Origin: Anaeromassilibacillus sp. An250
GTDB taxonomy: Bacteria > Bacillota > Clostridia > Oscillospirales > Acutalibacteraceae
Assembly: GCF_002159845.1 (NCBI RefSeq)
Contig: NZ_NFJK01000009.1
Location: 62,001 to 126,000, forward strand
Direction: 5' to 3'
DNA length: 64,000 nucleotides
Within the stretch, counting starts at the first letter, position 1, and each line of letters opens with the position of its first letter. A program made the position numbers and the translations under genes. Shown here one piece after another: positions 35,195-43,080 of this stretch. The notes under the pieces were generated by a model. It had not been told where the DNA came from, made no database searches, and saw only the letters and a program-made list of their open reading frames with translations.

Positions 35195-36181
35195 TCACCG
35201 TCCGCAGCACTTTTTGAACTTCTTACCGCTGCCGCAGGGACAGGGATCATTCCGCCCCACCTTCTTCGGCTTAGCAGCAGTTTGAGCCGCTGCAATCTCT
35301 TTCAATAAACTCATACGCAGTTCTTCACTTGGCATATCCATCGTCAAGATCCCCTGCCGCAACTCTTCGGGATTCATGGTTCCGTCCGCAATGGCCTGAC
35401 GGATGTTCGGACCAAAGGAAAGGGATTTGGGGATGCGTTCTTCCGGGGGAAGTAAGGCAAAAAGTTCATCAGGAGTATGCCCTCGGTTGCATTGCATCCG
35501 CACATGGTTGTGAAAGGGGGTATAGACCTCGGCAAAATCGCCTACATCCACTTTGCGGCGGAACTCCACGCCAATCTCATCCAACCGGTTCAGCACATCC
35601 TCCAATCCGGCGTTCATGCAGTGGAGGCCATAGTAGATGTCTACGAAAACCGCTTCCATCTTGTCCTCCGGCACGGTGGTTTTGGTCAGGAGGAAGGTGC
35701 GGAATGCTTCCGCTTCTGGGGTGTTCTCCCAGTAGAAGGGATTGTCGTAGGCCAGAAGCTCCTTTTTGTCCGGCACATAGTAGGGTTTTCCCTGATGGCC
35801 CCGTAAGACCTCGTGATAGGGATCAAGATCCTCGTCGATCAGCTGCACGTCGATGACCTCATATTCCATCAGCTCCGTTTCGGGGCCGTCGTAATAGAGT
35901 TCAGACTTGCCGAGGATGTAGTAGTCCTCACACTCATGCCGCGCGATTTCGGCAAAGGCCAGAAACTCCTCCCTGGTTACAAGGGATTTATTCTGGGAGG
36001 CGATGATCCCATAGAGCTTGTGCAGGGGGATAATGCCGTACAGATTGGCGGCGGCATTAAAATACTTCCGCAGGAGCCGGGAAGTGGCGTCCTTCAGCGG
36101 GATCTCCCGATAGAGGGCGTTCAGTTTTCTTCGCCCGTATATCTCCGGCATCGGGATATAATAGGGTTCCTCTCTGCTCAT
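35195..36181 (-). CDS. SEC-C motif protein, 328 aa
   Basis: Begins at ATG 36181, overlapping the previous stop (ATGA). The body is helical and without a named domain. The last ~22 residues are a SEC-C zinc motif ([18 protein letters not shown]), which binds metal and often mediates protein or nucleic-acid contacts. Likely an adaptor protein. Confidence 0.82.
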   Translation of the reverse strand: MSREEPYYIPMPEIYGRRKLNALYREIPLKDATSRLLRKYFNAAANLYGIIPLHKLYGIIASQNKSLVTREEFLAFAEIARHECEDYYILGKSELYYDGPETELMEYEVIDVQLIDEDLDPYHEVLRGHQGKPYYVPDKKELLAYDNPFYWENTPEAEAFRTFLLTKTTVPEDKMEAVFVDIYYGLHCMNAGLEDVLNRLDEIGVEFRRKVDVGDFAEVYTPFHNHVRMQCNRGHTPDELFALLPPEERIPKSLSFGPNIRQAIADGTMNPEELRQGILTMDMPSEELRMSLLKEIAAAQTAAKPKKVGRNDPCPCGSGKKFKKCCGR

Positions 36182-36483
36182 TCCGCTTCCTCCACGATTC
36201 CAAAGTCAATGAGAATATTCTTGTCAGCATGGGTAGGATAGACAATGCCGGTCATCTCGTAGGCGTACCGCTTGGTCTTACGGAAATCCTTTGTCCGCTC
36301 CGGAGCGAAGGCGGCGGTCTCATACTTTTCGTATTCCGACAGACCGGCAAGGTCATCCGCAGCTGCCTTGATGAGTGCGTCGGTCACATCGTAGATGTCT
36401 TTTCCATACTCCACAGCCACCAGCTCGTGCTTCTTCACATCCTTGTCCAGATTCCCGAAGGAACGATACAGCAAATATTTCAT
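36178..36483 (-). CDS. Unknown protein, 101 aa
   Basis: ATG 36483 follows AAAGGAG. The product ([20 protein letters not shown]) is acidic with a mixed fold and no recognised motif. It overlaps the SEC-C gene by 4 bases and so is coupled to it. Confidence 0.7.
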   Translation of the reverse strand: MKYLLYRSFGNLDKDVKKHELVAVEYGKDIYDVTDALIKAAADDLAGLSEYEKYETAAFAPERTKDFRKTKRYAYEMTGIVYPTHADKNILIDFGIVEEAE

Positions 36484-36526
36484 CTTGATTTTCTCCTTTT
36501 CGCTTGTCCCGGCAAAACCATCTCGT

Positions 36527-37042
36527 TCATTTTAAGAAATCGCTTCGGTGTTCCTGTTCACGGAAGCGATACCCCCTCGTGTTCAGCTCTGAGACCTTGA
36601 GCGCCACCAAATTGATGTCCGAAGACATTGCCCGCGCAATCTGGCCCACATCGTAGCCGCCGTATATGTATTCCAGAATTTCCTCGTCTGGAAGGGCGAT
36701 CTGTGCGGCAAACATATTTGCCTCGTATTCCATGCGCTTGTCTCTCATGTCAAAGATATTGAATTCCTGCAGTCCGCCGGCACGGATTGCATCTTTACGG
36801 TGGAGGCGGTCATGGCCGATCTCATGGAGCAGAACAATGTCGTGCATCACGGGGTCGAGATGTTTATTGATAAAGATATAGCGGTTTCGTTCAATGACCA
36901 TGTATGCGCCTTTTTGACGGGAGAAATCACGAGACATGACGATCAGCCCCAGCTCCCTTGCGATCCGGTCAGCATTTCTCGTGCCGCATTGCCGCACAAT
37001 ACGGTTGGCTTTTTGAATGGCTTCCTCCGCTCGAATCAGCAT
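36527..37042 (-). CDS. ImmA/IrrE-family metallopeptidase
   Basis: A 171-aa protein. The zinc motif HEIGH is at residues 73-77 (LLHEIGHDRLH), with a third ligand likely in YEANMFAAQIALP. Such proteases cleave XRE repressors after a stress signal. The XRE gene directly upstream (37114-37536) is the obvious target, which would derepress this cargo operon, including the repair polymerase. Confidence 0.9.
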   Translation of the reverse strand: MLIRAEEAIQKANRIVRQCGTRNADRIARELGLIVMSRDFSRQKGAYMVIERNRYIFINKHLDPVMHDIVLLHEIGHDRLHRKDAIRAGGLQEFNIFDMRDKRMEYEANMFAAQIALPDEEILEYIYGGYDVGQIARAMSSDINLVALKVSELNTRGYRFREQEHRSDFLK

Positions 37043-37113
37043 AGTGGTATCACCCCTTCCGGGCAGAATGGTACTGTTTCAATATAACAGATGAAAAGTC
37101 CCATAGAGCGGGC

Positions 37114-37536
37114 TTACTTCGTTCCTTCCTGCTGTTTCAGATACTTTTGGGGCGTGTATTTCTTGTTTCGCTTCTTCGCATCGATATAGGCTTCCTGAAT
37201 GGCAAGCATCATCTCATCCATATCTTCTTCTGCCATCTCGCCTCCGGAAAAGGCTACCCTTACTTCTTTTAGCAGTCGCTCGGCGCCCTTCTTGCCCCGA
37301 TAGCCATATTGCTGCCCCGCCATTGCGATGAAATCGTCGCCCTCGTTGTGCAGATAGTCTGCATCGCAGCCGAGAATCCGGGCAAGAATGCCATACACCT
37401 CGCGGTTCTGGGGGTATGTGCTGCCCTTTTCATAGTTGGTGATCGTCTTGAGTCCTACTCCCGCCAGTTTCGCAAGTTCCGCCTGAGTAAGTCCCTTTTC
37501 CTTGCGCAGTACGCGGAGCTTTTCTCCGAACCTCAT
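37114..37536 (-). CDS. XRE-family repressor paired with ImmA/IrrE
   Basis: A 140-aa protein. ATG 37536 (MRFGEKLRVLRKEKGLTQAE) follows TAGGAGG. HTH at ~15-40 (LTQAELAKLAGVGLKTITNY); the C-terminal ~70 residues are helical and Lys-rich. First gene of the minus-strand cargo operon. Its upstream region carries four copies of a 14-base site (37570-37675), likely its operators. Confidence 0.88.
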   Translation of the reverse strand: MRFGEKLRVLRKEKGLTQAELAKLAGVGLKTITNYEKGSTYPQNREVYGILARILGCDADYLHNEGDDFIAMAGQQYGYRGKKGAERLLKEVRVAFSGGEMAEEDMDEMMLAIQEAYIDAKKRNKKYTPQKYLKQQEGTK

Positions 37537-37569
37537 AGTATATCCTCCTACCTGTAAGCGTGATAATAT

Positions 37570-37675
37570 GCAATCTATTTGCGTTTTCCGCCTAAAAGTG
37601 CTTGACACAAGCAATCCGTTTACATATAATGATAATACGCAATCGCTTTACGCATTTATTGTATATCGGTTTGCG
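37570..37675 (+). promoter_or_regulatory. Consensus promoter with four repeated operator-like sites
   Basis: TTGACA (37602-37607), 17 bases, TATAAT (37625-37630): a perfect sigma-A promoter pointing at the plus-strand genes from 37800. Sites of the form GCAATCnnTTTRCG occur at 37570, 37611 and 37639, with a weaker one at ~37662. The second is exactly the promoter spacer. Binding of an XRE protein here would block the plus promoter and could also control the divergent XRE operon. Confidence 0.75.
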
Positions 37676-37799
37676 TGTCCCGTCAAGAGTGCGCAGACCA
37701 AAATGTGATGTTCGTTTTCGTTTGGACTGAAATTGGTAACGGACACCGGGCAACGAGAAAGTTGCCGGTGCCCGTTATGTGTAGCAAGGAGTGAGAAAC

Positions 37800-38051
37800 A
37801 TGAGTGCACACTGCAGGAAAGCCTATGTCTCGGTCAATCTGGATGTGGATCAGGAGGGCGTATTCCATCCGCGCTTCATCCGGTGGAAAAACGGCCTAAT
37901 TTTTCAGATCGATCAGGTACTCTATAAGTGCCGTGCCTCTTCCAAAAAGGTGGGTGGCGGCGGCATTCGCTATACGGTGCTGATCCGTGGCAGAGAATCC
38001 TATCTGTTTCAGGAGGGCAGCAAGTGGTTTGTTGAAGCAAAGGAGACCTAA
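37800..38051 (+). CDS. Small protein, 83 aa, unknown
   Basis: ATG 37800 follows AAGGAGTGAG. The product (MSAHCRKAYVSVNLDVDQEG) is beta-rich with basic patches and repeated Gly (KKVGGGGIRYTV). First gene of the operon under the consensus promoter, 2 bases before the ImmA/IrrE gene. Similar genes precede ImmA-like proteins in other clostridial elements, as far as I recall; no function known. Confidence 0.7.
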   Translation: MSAHCRKAYVSVNLDVDQEGVFHPRFIRWKNGLIFQIDQVLYKCRASSKKVGGGGIRYTVLIRGRESYLFQEGSKWFVEAKET

Positions 38052-38053
38052 CG

Positions 38054-38788
38054 ATGATCTTATCCCAGAAGAAAATCGAAGAAATTGCAGTAGCCGTAAC
38101 CAAGGATTTCAATGAGTTCTTTTTCGGCAGCGAAACCAAGGACATCCGACGAATGGCACGAGGGACACCGATTGACCAGTTCGCCAAGGAATACCTTGGC
38201 TTGGAAGTGTCGTTTGCCCATCTTTCCCCGGATGGAAGCATCTGTGGTCTGACCGCCTATGCGGATACCGAGTATATCACGGAAGAGATGGGCGTGAAGC
38301 GAACCATCCCACTCAGGAAAAATCAAATTCTGATGGACACCAGCTTTATTCAACCCGGACAAGTCCAAAAGCTCTGCGGCAAGAGACGCTTTACCCTTGC
38401 CCATGAGTGCGCACATCAGATTTTGTTCCAGATGGAAAGTGAAACTGCGCAGTCAGCCTATGCAAAGAAATACTCGGCACGGACAGTGTATTCGCTCCGC
38501 GACTTAAAGACTCGCGAGGACTGGAATGAATGGCAGGCTAATGTCCTTGGCGCGGCCATCCTTATGCCGCAAAAAGAAATTGATCTTGCCATGTGGTATT
38601 TTGCCGGTGGCAAGAAGTTAATCAATTACGAGGGGGTGTTCGCATATCGTGACAAGTTATCACTGTCTCTTTTGTGTAGGCAGTTTGCCGTGTCGAAGTC
38701 GGCGGCTGTAATCCGGCTGAGACATCTCGGTTACATTGAGGATCGTCCGTACCGGGAATATTCAGATCCCTTGGAGGTGTGGGCATGA
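38054..38788 (+). CDS. ImmA/IrrE-family metallopeptidase, second copy
   Basis: A 244-aa protein. The zinc motif HECAH is at residues 117-121 (FTLAHECAHQILF), with further ligand region NEWQANVLGAAILMP. The C-terminal ~60 residues form a winged-helix-like region (LCRQFAVSKSAAVIRLRHLG). It is probably the partner of an XRE repressor in the element. It is unrelated in length and detail to the copy at 36527-37042. Confidence 0.88.
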   Translation: MILSQKKIEEIAVAVTKDFNEFFFGSETKDIRRMARGTPIDQFAKEYLGLEVSFAHLSPDGSICGLTAYADTEYITEEMGVKRTIPLRKNQILMDTSFIQPGQVQKLCGKRRFTLAHECAHQILFQMESETAQSAYAKKYSARTVYSLRDLKTREDWNEWQANVLGAAILMPQKEIDLAMWYFAGGKKLINYEGVFAYRDKLSLSLLCRQFAVSKSAAVIRLRHLGYIEDRPYREYSDPLEVWA

Positions 38789-39033
38789 AAAAGAATATCC
38801 GCATCTCTGAGCCGTCTGAGGAAATGATGGAGAAGATCCGAAAAGCGCGTCATGCCATCGCAAACCAAAAAACAAGGATGGTGAAATGTCCCTTCTGTGG
38901 ACACAATTCAATCGCTGTATTTGAGGACACCAGAGGCCATGTCCAAGCAAAGTGCAAACGCTGTGGACAGGAGACCGTCTTTAATGTCCTCAGTATGAGA
39001 CGGTTAAAACTTCGCTTTTATCAAGACCGATAA
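38785..39033 (+). CDS. Small zinc-ribbon protein, 82 aa
   Basis: Starts at ATG 38785, overlapping the previous stop (ATGA). A helical N-terminus precedes a zinc ribbon: CPFCGHNS ... CKRCGQET. Such proteins often bind nucleic acid. Last gene of the three-gene operon. Confidence 0.75.
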   Translation: MKKNIRISEPSEEMMEKIRKARHAIANQKTRMVKCPFCGHNSIAVFEDTRGHVQAKCKRCGQETVFNVLSMRRLKLRFYQDR

Positions 39034-39101
39034 GGGCAGAGATTAACAAATAAATATTGATAGCTGTGCTGTGGAGCCGCTGACTGGTGAGTCTTCCTAA
39101 T

Positions 39102-39177
39102 GCCGCATGATCAGATGTTTCCAAAATGGAAACACCTGATTTATCGGTATGGAATTACACGCTCACCGTCATGCGGC
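39102..39177 (+). other. Nested hairpin in the leader of the sigma-like gene
   Basis: An outer 9-bp stem GCCGCATGA/TCATGCGGC (39102-39110 with 39169-39177) encloses a strong 13-base inner stem (39110-39122 with 39128-39140, one mismatch, loop AAAAT). TCTTTTTG follows. It lies 54 bases before the next gene and could be an attenuator or a structured RNA. Confidence 0.5.
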
Positions 39178-39231
39178 TCTTTTTGTTGCCTCGTCATTCC
39201 GCTGCTTCGCACCAGCGGAAAGGACGAAGCA

Positions 39232-39708
39232 ATGAAAGGAATCCCGAAAACCCCAGTCGAGTTCGACTATGACCTCTGGACAACGGAGGACGGCAAGTGC
39301 ATGGTGCGGATCAAGGCTACTGGCGAGGTAACAGAGGTGGAGCGCACTGTGATGCAGGTGTTGCGTTCGGAGGAAAAGCGGTTCCGTCGAGCAATGTCAC
39401 TGGATCAGGAAGCGGATAGAGACGGCATATCCAAACCAACGATTCTATCGCTGGATGTGCTCCCTGAAGATGTGACAGACTCCAACTGGTTGGCTGATAC
39501 GGTCGATTACACAGAAGAAATCTCCACGAAGCTGCTGGAACAAAGACTGCGAGAGAGCCTGACTCCTACCCAATATGGAATTTACCAGGCTTGCATTCTG
39601 AATGGGATCAGTTACAAGGCTTATGCGGATCAAATGGGAGTCAGTTATCAGAGCGTCCAGAATGCAATCCGACTCATTCAGAAAAAAGCGAAAAATATTT
39701 TTGGGTGA
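39232..39708 (+). CDS. Sigma-70-like factor of the mobile element
   Basis: A 158-aa protein. ATG 39232 has GGAAAGGA upstream; a longer frame from 39100 runs through the hairpin and is unlikely. The C-terminal ~50 residues form a region-4-like HTH (LTPTQYGIYQACILNGISYK then MGVSYQSVQNAIRLI). Small sigma-like proteins of this type sit before the recombinases of Tn916/CTn-like elements, where they may drive excision genes. Confidence 0.75.
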   Translation: MKGIPKTPVEFDYDLWTTEDGKCMVRIKATGEVTEVERTVMQVLRSEEKRFRRAMSLDQEADRDGISKPTILSLDVLPEDVTDSNWLADTVDYTEEISTKLLEQRLRESLTPTQYGIYQACILNGISYKAYADQMGVSYQSVQNAIRLIQKKAKNIFG

Positions 39709-40263
39709 TGGTTGTGATTTGCTGAAAAAATGTCCGTTGTAAAGTGAAGGGGTTCTTCGGACGCCTTCATTGAACCTTTTCAACTGAATATCCGGCAGCT
39801 AAATAACATCAGCGGATGAGCGAGCGATGCGGACGGTGCGCGATGACCACCTGTAGGGGAGAAAGGGGCAAAGCCCTCTTTCTCTTCTATCAATGACGGC
39901 CAATAAGGTGCCCAGCGGGTCCACCGATCCAAAAGCAGGCGTGGCAGTCTGTTTCGTCAAGACCTCATCCGCCTACAATGGTACCCCTGCCCAGCCACAG
40001 TCTCAAGCAATGGGGGCAGCTCGGAGAGATCCTCGGAGGGGTTCGATTCCCGGAGTGCGGCGCCCGCCGCAGTTTAGATGTCCGCCCTGGCCTGGGGAAG
40101 TAGTGTCGAATACAGGCAAAAAAAGACGAACAATCGTCTTGATATCAGAAGCAATGGGGGTCACCCACTATGTAGCGAAGTAAGCCAACACTGCCGCAAC
40201 CAGACGGGGTGGCCCCTATTTTTGTGGTATCAATTCAATTTTGCAGTTAGGAGGGATCACACC
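39709..40263 (+). other. 555-base gene-free, structured region before the recombinases
   Basis: No credible gene. Visible structures are a hairpin at 39859-39884 (GAGAAAG-GGGC around AAA), and GGGGTCACCC (40157-40166) pairing with GGGTGGCCCC (40207-40216) followed by TATTTTT, a large-loop terminator. A tRNA T-loop-like string GGTTCGATTCC lies near 40040. Such regions in related ICEs often contain attachment or control sequences; which of these applies here cannot be told. Confidence 0.5.
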
Positions 40264-40422
40264 ATGATTACCATGTCACAAACCAAAAGTGCAAACTATC
40301 TGTTTATCGTGGTCGTGCTGAAATCGATGCGGAACAGCGGTGTGATCACCGCCGCTGAATACGAGCGAGCCAAGCGATATTACCAGAAGCTTACCGGCTC
40401 GGATCTTGTTATTGCGGATTAG
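40264..40422 (+). CDS. Small ICE protein, 52 aa, SHOCT-like
   Basis: AGGAGGG precedes ATG 40264. The product (MITMSQTKSANYLFIVVVLK then GVITAAEYERAKRYYQKLTG) has the short helical 'GxIxxxEYxxAKxxL' pattern of SHOCT domains. Comparable small genes precede the recombinases of clostridial ICEs. Possibly a regulator or directionality helper; unproven. Confidence 0.7.
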   Translation: MITMSQTKSANYLFIVVVLKSMRNSGVITAAEYERAKRYYQKLTGSDLVIAD

Positions 40423-40559
40423 GATGTCAGGACGGCATCGTCTAATCTGATGGAGTTTGCACGGCGCAGTCTGTTGACTATGTAGAAATTTCCTGATCTG
40501 CATTTATTCAATGGATTTTATCTTCTTCTTGAATATAATGTTGCTTGAACCGTAAAAGT

Positions 40560-40586
40560 GGATTGTACCAAAATGTAGTACAATCC
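40560..40586 (+). promoter_or_regulatory. Palindrome upstream of the recombinase operon
   Basis: GGATTGTAC (40560-40568), loop CAAAATGTA, GTACAATCC (40578-40586). Same arm core, loop length and loop type as the palindrome at 12969-13003. It lies 30 bases before the first recombinase gene, so it is a good operator candidate. Confidence 0.55.
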
Positions 40587-40615
40587 AAAATTCAGCCAGA
40601 AAGGGGATTCTGCTG

Positions 40616-42157
40616 ATGCCACAGGCCAAACTCATCTCGCCCATCACCAGACAGGAAATTCGGAAAGTCCGAGTCGCTGCCTACTGCCGGGTATCTTCCA
40701 ATTCAGCAGATCAGCAGAACTCCTATGCCAACCAGATTCGGGTCTATACCAGCCTCATTCAGAGAAAAAAAGAGTGGGAACTGGTGGAGATCTTCGCGGA
40801 TGAAGGGCTGTCTGGCATGAAAGCGCAGAACCGAACCGAATTCCAGCGAATGATCAAGATGTGCGAACAGCACCAAATCGACCTGATCGTCACCAAGTCC
40901 GTCTCCCGCTTCGCCCGAAACGCCAAGGAGTCTCTGGAATATGTCCGGAAGCTGAAGCTGCTCGGCGTGGGGGTGCAGTTCGAGAAAGAGGGAATCTACA
41001 CTCTGGCCCTCGGGGATGAAATGCTCCTCAATACCTTCTCTGCCATTGCGCAGGAGGAGTCCAAGGCTATTTCCCAGAACCAGCGGCTTTCCATCGTGAA
41101 ACGGATGCAATCGGGTGAGTATGTGGACAGCAACGCTCCATACGGTTTCCGGCTGGTGGAAAAGGCACTGGTGGTCTATGAACCGGAGGCGGCCATCGTC
41201 CGCATGATGTTTGAAAACTACCTGAGCGGCCAGTCTACATCGGAGATCGCCCGCGACCTTAACAGCCGCGGCATCAAAACTAAGACCGGGAAATCCCTCT
41301 GGCGCTCCACCAAGGTGGCGTACATCCTTGGGAATGAACGGTATTGCGGCGATTGCAAATACCAGAAAACCTACCGTGACACCACAGTCCCGTTCAAACA
41401 GTTCCGAAATCGAGGCCAGGAGGATATGTTCTACGCCTCCATGACCCACGCTCCGCTCATTGACCGAGAAACCTTCGACAAGGTCCAGACCCTCCTGAAA
41501 AAGCGTCAGGATATCTTTGGGAAATCCACAGCGCAAAATATCTATCCTCTTACGAGCCGCATTCAGTGTTCTGAGTGCGGCTCGTATTTTCGCAGGCGGC
41601 AGGTTTCCGGGACCGCCAAGTGGGGATGTTCCAAACACATTCAGGATCGCACCCAATGCGACTCGAACTACTACAGTGAGGATCGGATCTATGATGCCTT
41701 CATCGCCATGGTCAACAAGCTTCGGTTCTCCGAATACGACATTCTGGGTCAAACCCTGCTCCGCCTGGAATCCGCCGAGCTGAAACAAAAGCGGAAAAAC
41801 ACAGCCGCAAGGGAGATCAGCCGGAGCATCGCAGATCTCAATGCCAAGCTGGTGATGGTGGAACAGCTCCATGCAAAAGGATACCTCAAAGACGAGGTCC
41901 ACAAAGCTCAGGTGCAGGATATCAACGACCAACTGCGCCAACTGAAGCGTGAGCGCCAGTGTGAATTCTCCTCGGGCATCACCGATATAATCGAGGAAGT
42001 GACACGGCTGAAAAAACTGCTGGAGGAGTTGGAAGAACCCCTGGACCGATTCGATGAAAAGCTGTTTGCCGAGATTGTCCAGGCCATCCGCATCACCCGC
42101 CGGGATGAAATGACGGTCACCCTCATCGGCGGGCTGCGATTTACAGAAATGCTCTGA
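40616..42157 (+). CDS. Large serine recombinase 1
   Basis: A 513-aa protein. The resolvase-type catalytic domain has Ser27 in VAAYCRVSSNS, the SRFARNAKE arginine region near 95, then the recombinase domain (residues ~165-280), a zinc ribbon (CSECGSYF ... CSKH ... C) and a C-terminal coiled coil. It integrates or excises the element by serine-covalent strand exchange. A ribosome site AAAGGGG precedes ATG 40616. First of three tandem genes. Confidence 0.93.
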   Translation: MPQAKLISPITRQEIRKVRVAAYCRVSSNSADQQNSYANQIRVYTSLIQRKKEWELVEIFADEGLSGMKAQNRTEFQRMIKMCEQHQIDLIVTKSVSRFARNAKESLEYVRKLKLLGVGVQFEKEGIYTLALGDEMLLNTFSAIAQEESKAISQNQRLSIVKRMQSGEYVDSNAPYGFRLVEKALVVYEPEAAIVRMMFENYLSGQSTSEIARDLNSRGIKTKTGKSLWRSTKVAYILGNERYCGDCKYQKTYRDTTVPFKQFRNRGQEDMFYASMTHAPLIDRETFDKVQTLLKKRQDIFGKSTAQNIYPLTSRIQCSECGSYFRRRQVSGTAKWGCSKHIQDRTQCDSNYYSEDRIYDAFIAMVNKLRFSEYDILGQTLLRLESAELKQKRKNTAAREISRSIADLNAKLVMVEQLHAKGYLKDEVHKAQVQDINDQLRQLKRERQCEFSSGITDIIEEVTRLKKLLEELEEPLDRFDEKLFAEIVQAIRITRRDEMTVTLIGGLRFTEML

Positions 42158-42174
42158 CGGAGAGGAACCTCAAA

Positions 42175-43080
42175 ATGAAGAAGATACGCTATATCCCATA
42201 CGGTTACACTATGCGGAACGGAAGGACAGTCATCGCACAGGATGAAGCTATGGTCATCCGTGAGATATTCAGCGCCTACATCAACGGCGCTTCCCTCCAA
42301 AGCATTGCCGAACTGTTGACTGAAAGGAAGATCCCCTACAGCGAGAGGACGGATGTGTGGGATAAAGCCCGTATCGCAAGAATCATAGGAAACGCCAAAT
42401 ACCTCGGAGATGGAGAATATGACCCCATCATCGAGGAGGAGCAGTATGAGGAGGCTGCTGCGGTGCGGACAGCCCGCCAGCGGAACACCTTCGAGAAAAA
42501 TCTGGAGGGGATCGACCTGCTCCGGAACCGGGTCCGGTGCGCGGAATGCGGGGCGCCAATGCGGAGGAGAGTAAGCAACAGGCACCGGATTCGGGAAAGC
42601 TGGGAATGCACCAATGCGGATTGCGGACAGCGCATACGAATTTCCGATACGCATCTGCTGGAAAAGGTGACGATCCTGATGAACCGCATCATCGCTAACA
42701 GCCACCTGCTCATACCCCGCCCCAAAAAACGAAGGGAGTTGTCGGCAGAGGCTCAGCAAATCAACAGGGAAATCGATGCCGAACTGGAGCGGGATAATCC
42801 CAGTGACGCCCTGGTCATCGCCAAAACAATTGAGATGGCGGAGCAGCTGTACGCAGAGAGCGATACACATCTGCAGATCGCCGCATCCATCGCCCGAAAA
42901 CGTGTGCGCATGATGACGCCCCAGGAGGAATTCAGTCCGGCCTACTTTAGTGACATCGTCGCCTATCTGACGCTGGGAAGCGGAGGACAGGTGATCCTAC
43001 ATACCAAGACCGACGTAGAGATCGGAGGGGATGAAAATGAATGTAACCAGGATACCGAAAAAGACCATATCGGTCATTGA
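42175..43080 (+). CDS. Recombinase lacking the catalytic domain
   Basis: A 301-aa protein that begins directly in the DNA-binding recombinase domain (KKIRYIPYGYTMRNGRTVIA), followed by a zinc ribbon (CAECGAPM ... CTNADCG) and a helical tail. The serine catalytic domain is absent, and upstream sequence belongs to the previous gene, so this is not a recent frameshift. GAGAGG precedes ATG 42175. It overlaps the next gene by 44 bases. It could assist synapsis or att recognition. Confidence 0.88.
   Translation: MKKIRYIPYGYTMRNGRTVIAQDEAMVIREIFSAYINGASLQSIAELLTERKIPYSERTDVWDKARIARIIGNAKYLGDGEYDPIIEEEQYEEAAAVRTARQRNTFEKNLEGIDLLRNRVRCAECGAPMRRRVSNRHRIRESWECTNADCGQRIRISDTHLLEKVTILMNRIIANSHLLIPRPKKRRELSAEAQQINREIDAELERDNPSDALVIAKTIEMAEQLYAESDTHLQIAASIARKRVRMMTPQEEFSPAYFSDIVAYLTLGSGGQVILHTKTDVEIGGDENECNQDTEKDHIGH

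Noticed and set aside
40000-40080. tRNA-like string (GGTTCGATTCC) near 40040
   Set aside because: The T-stem pairs for only three base pairs, and no acceptor, D or anticodon arms can be drawn.
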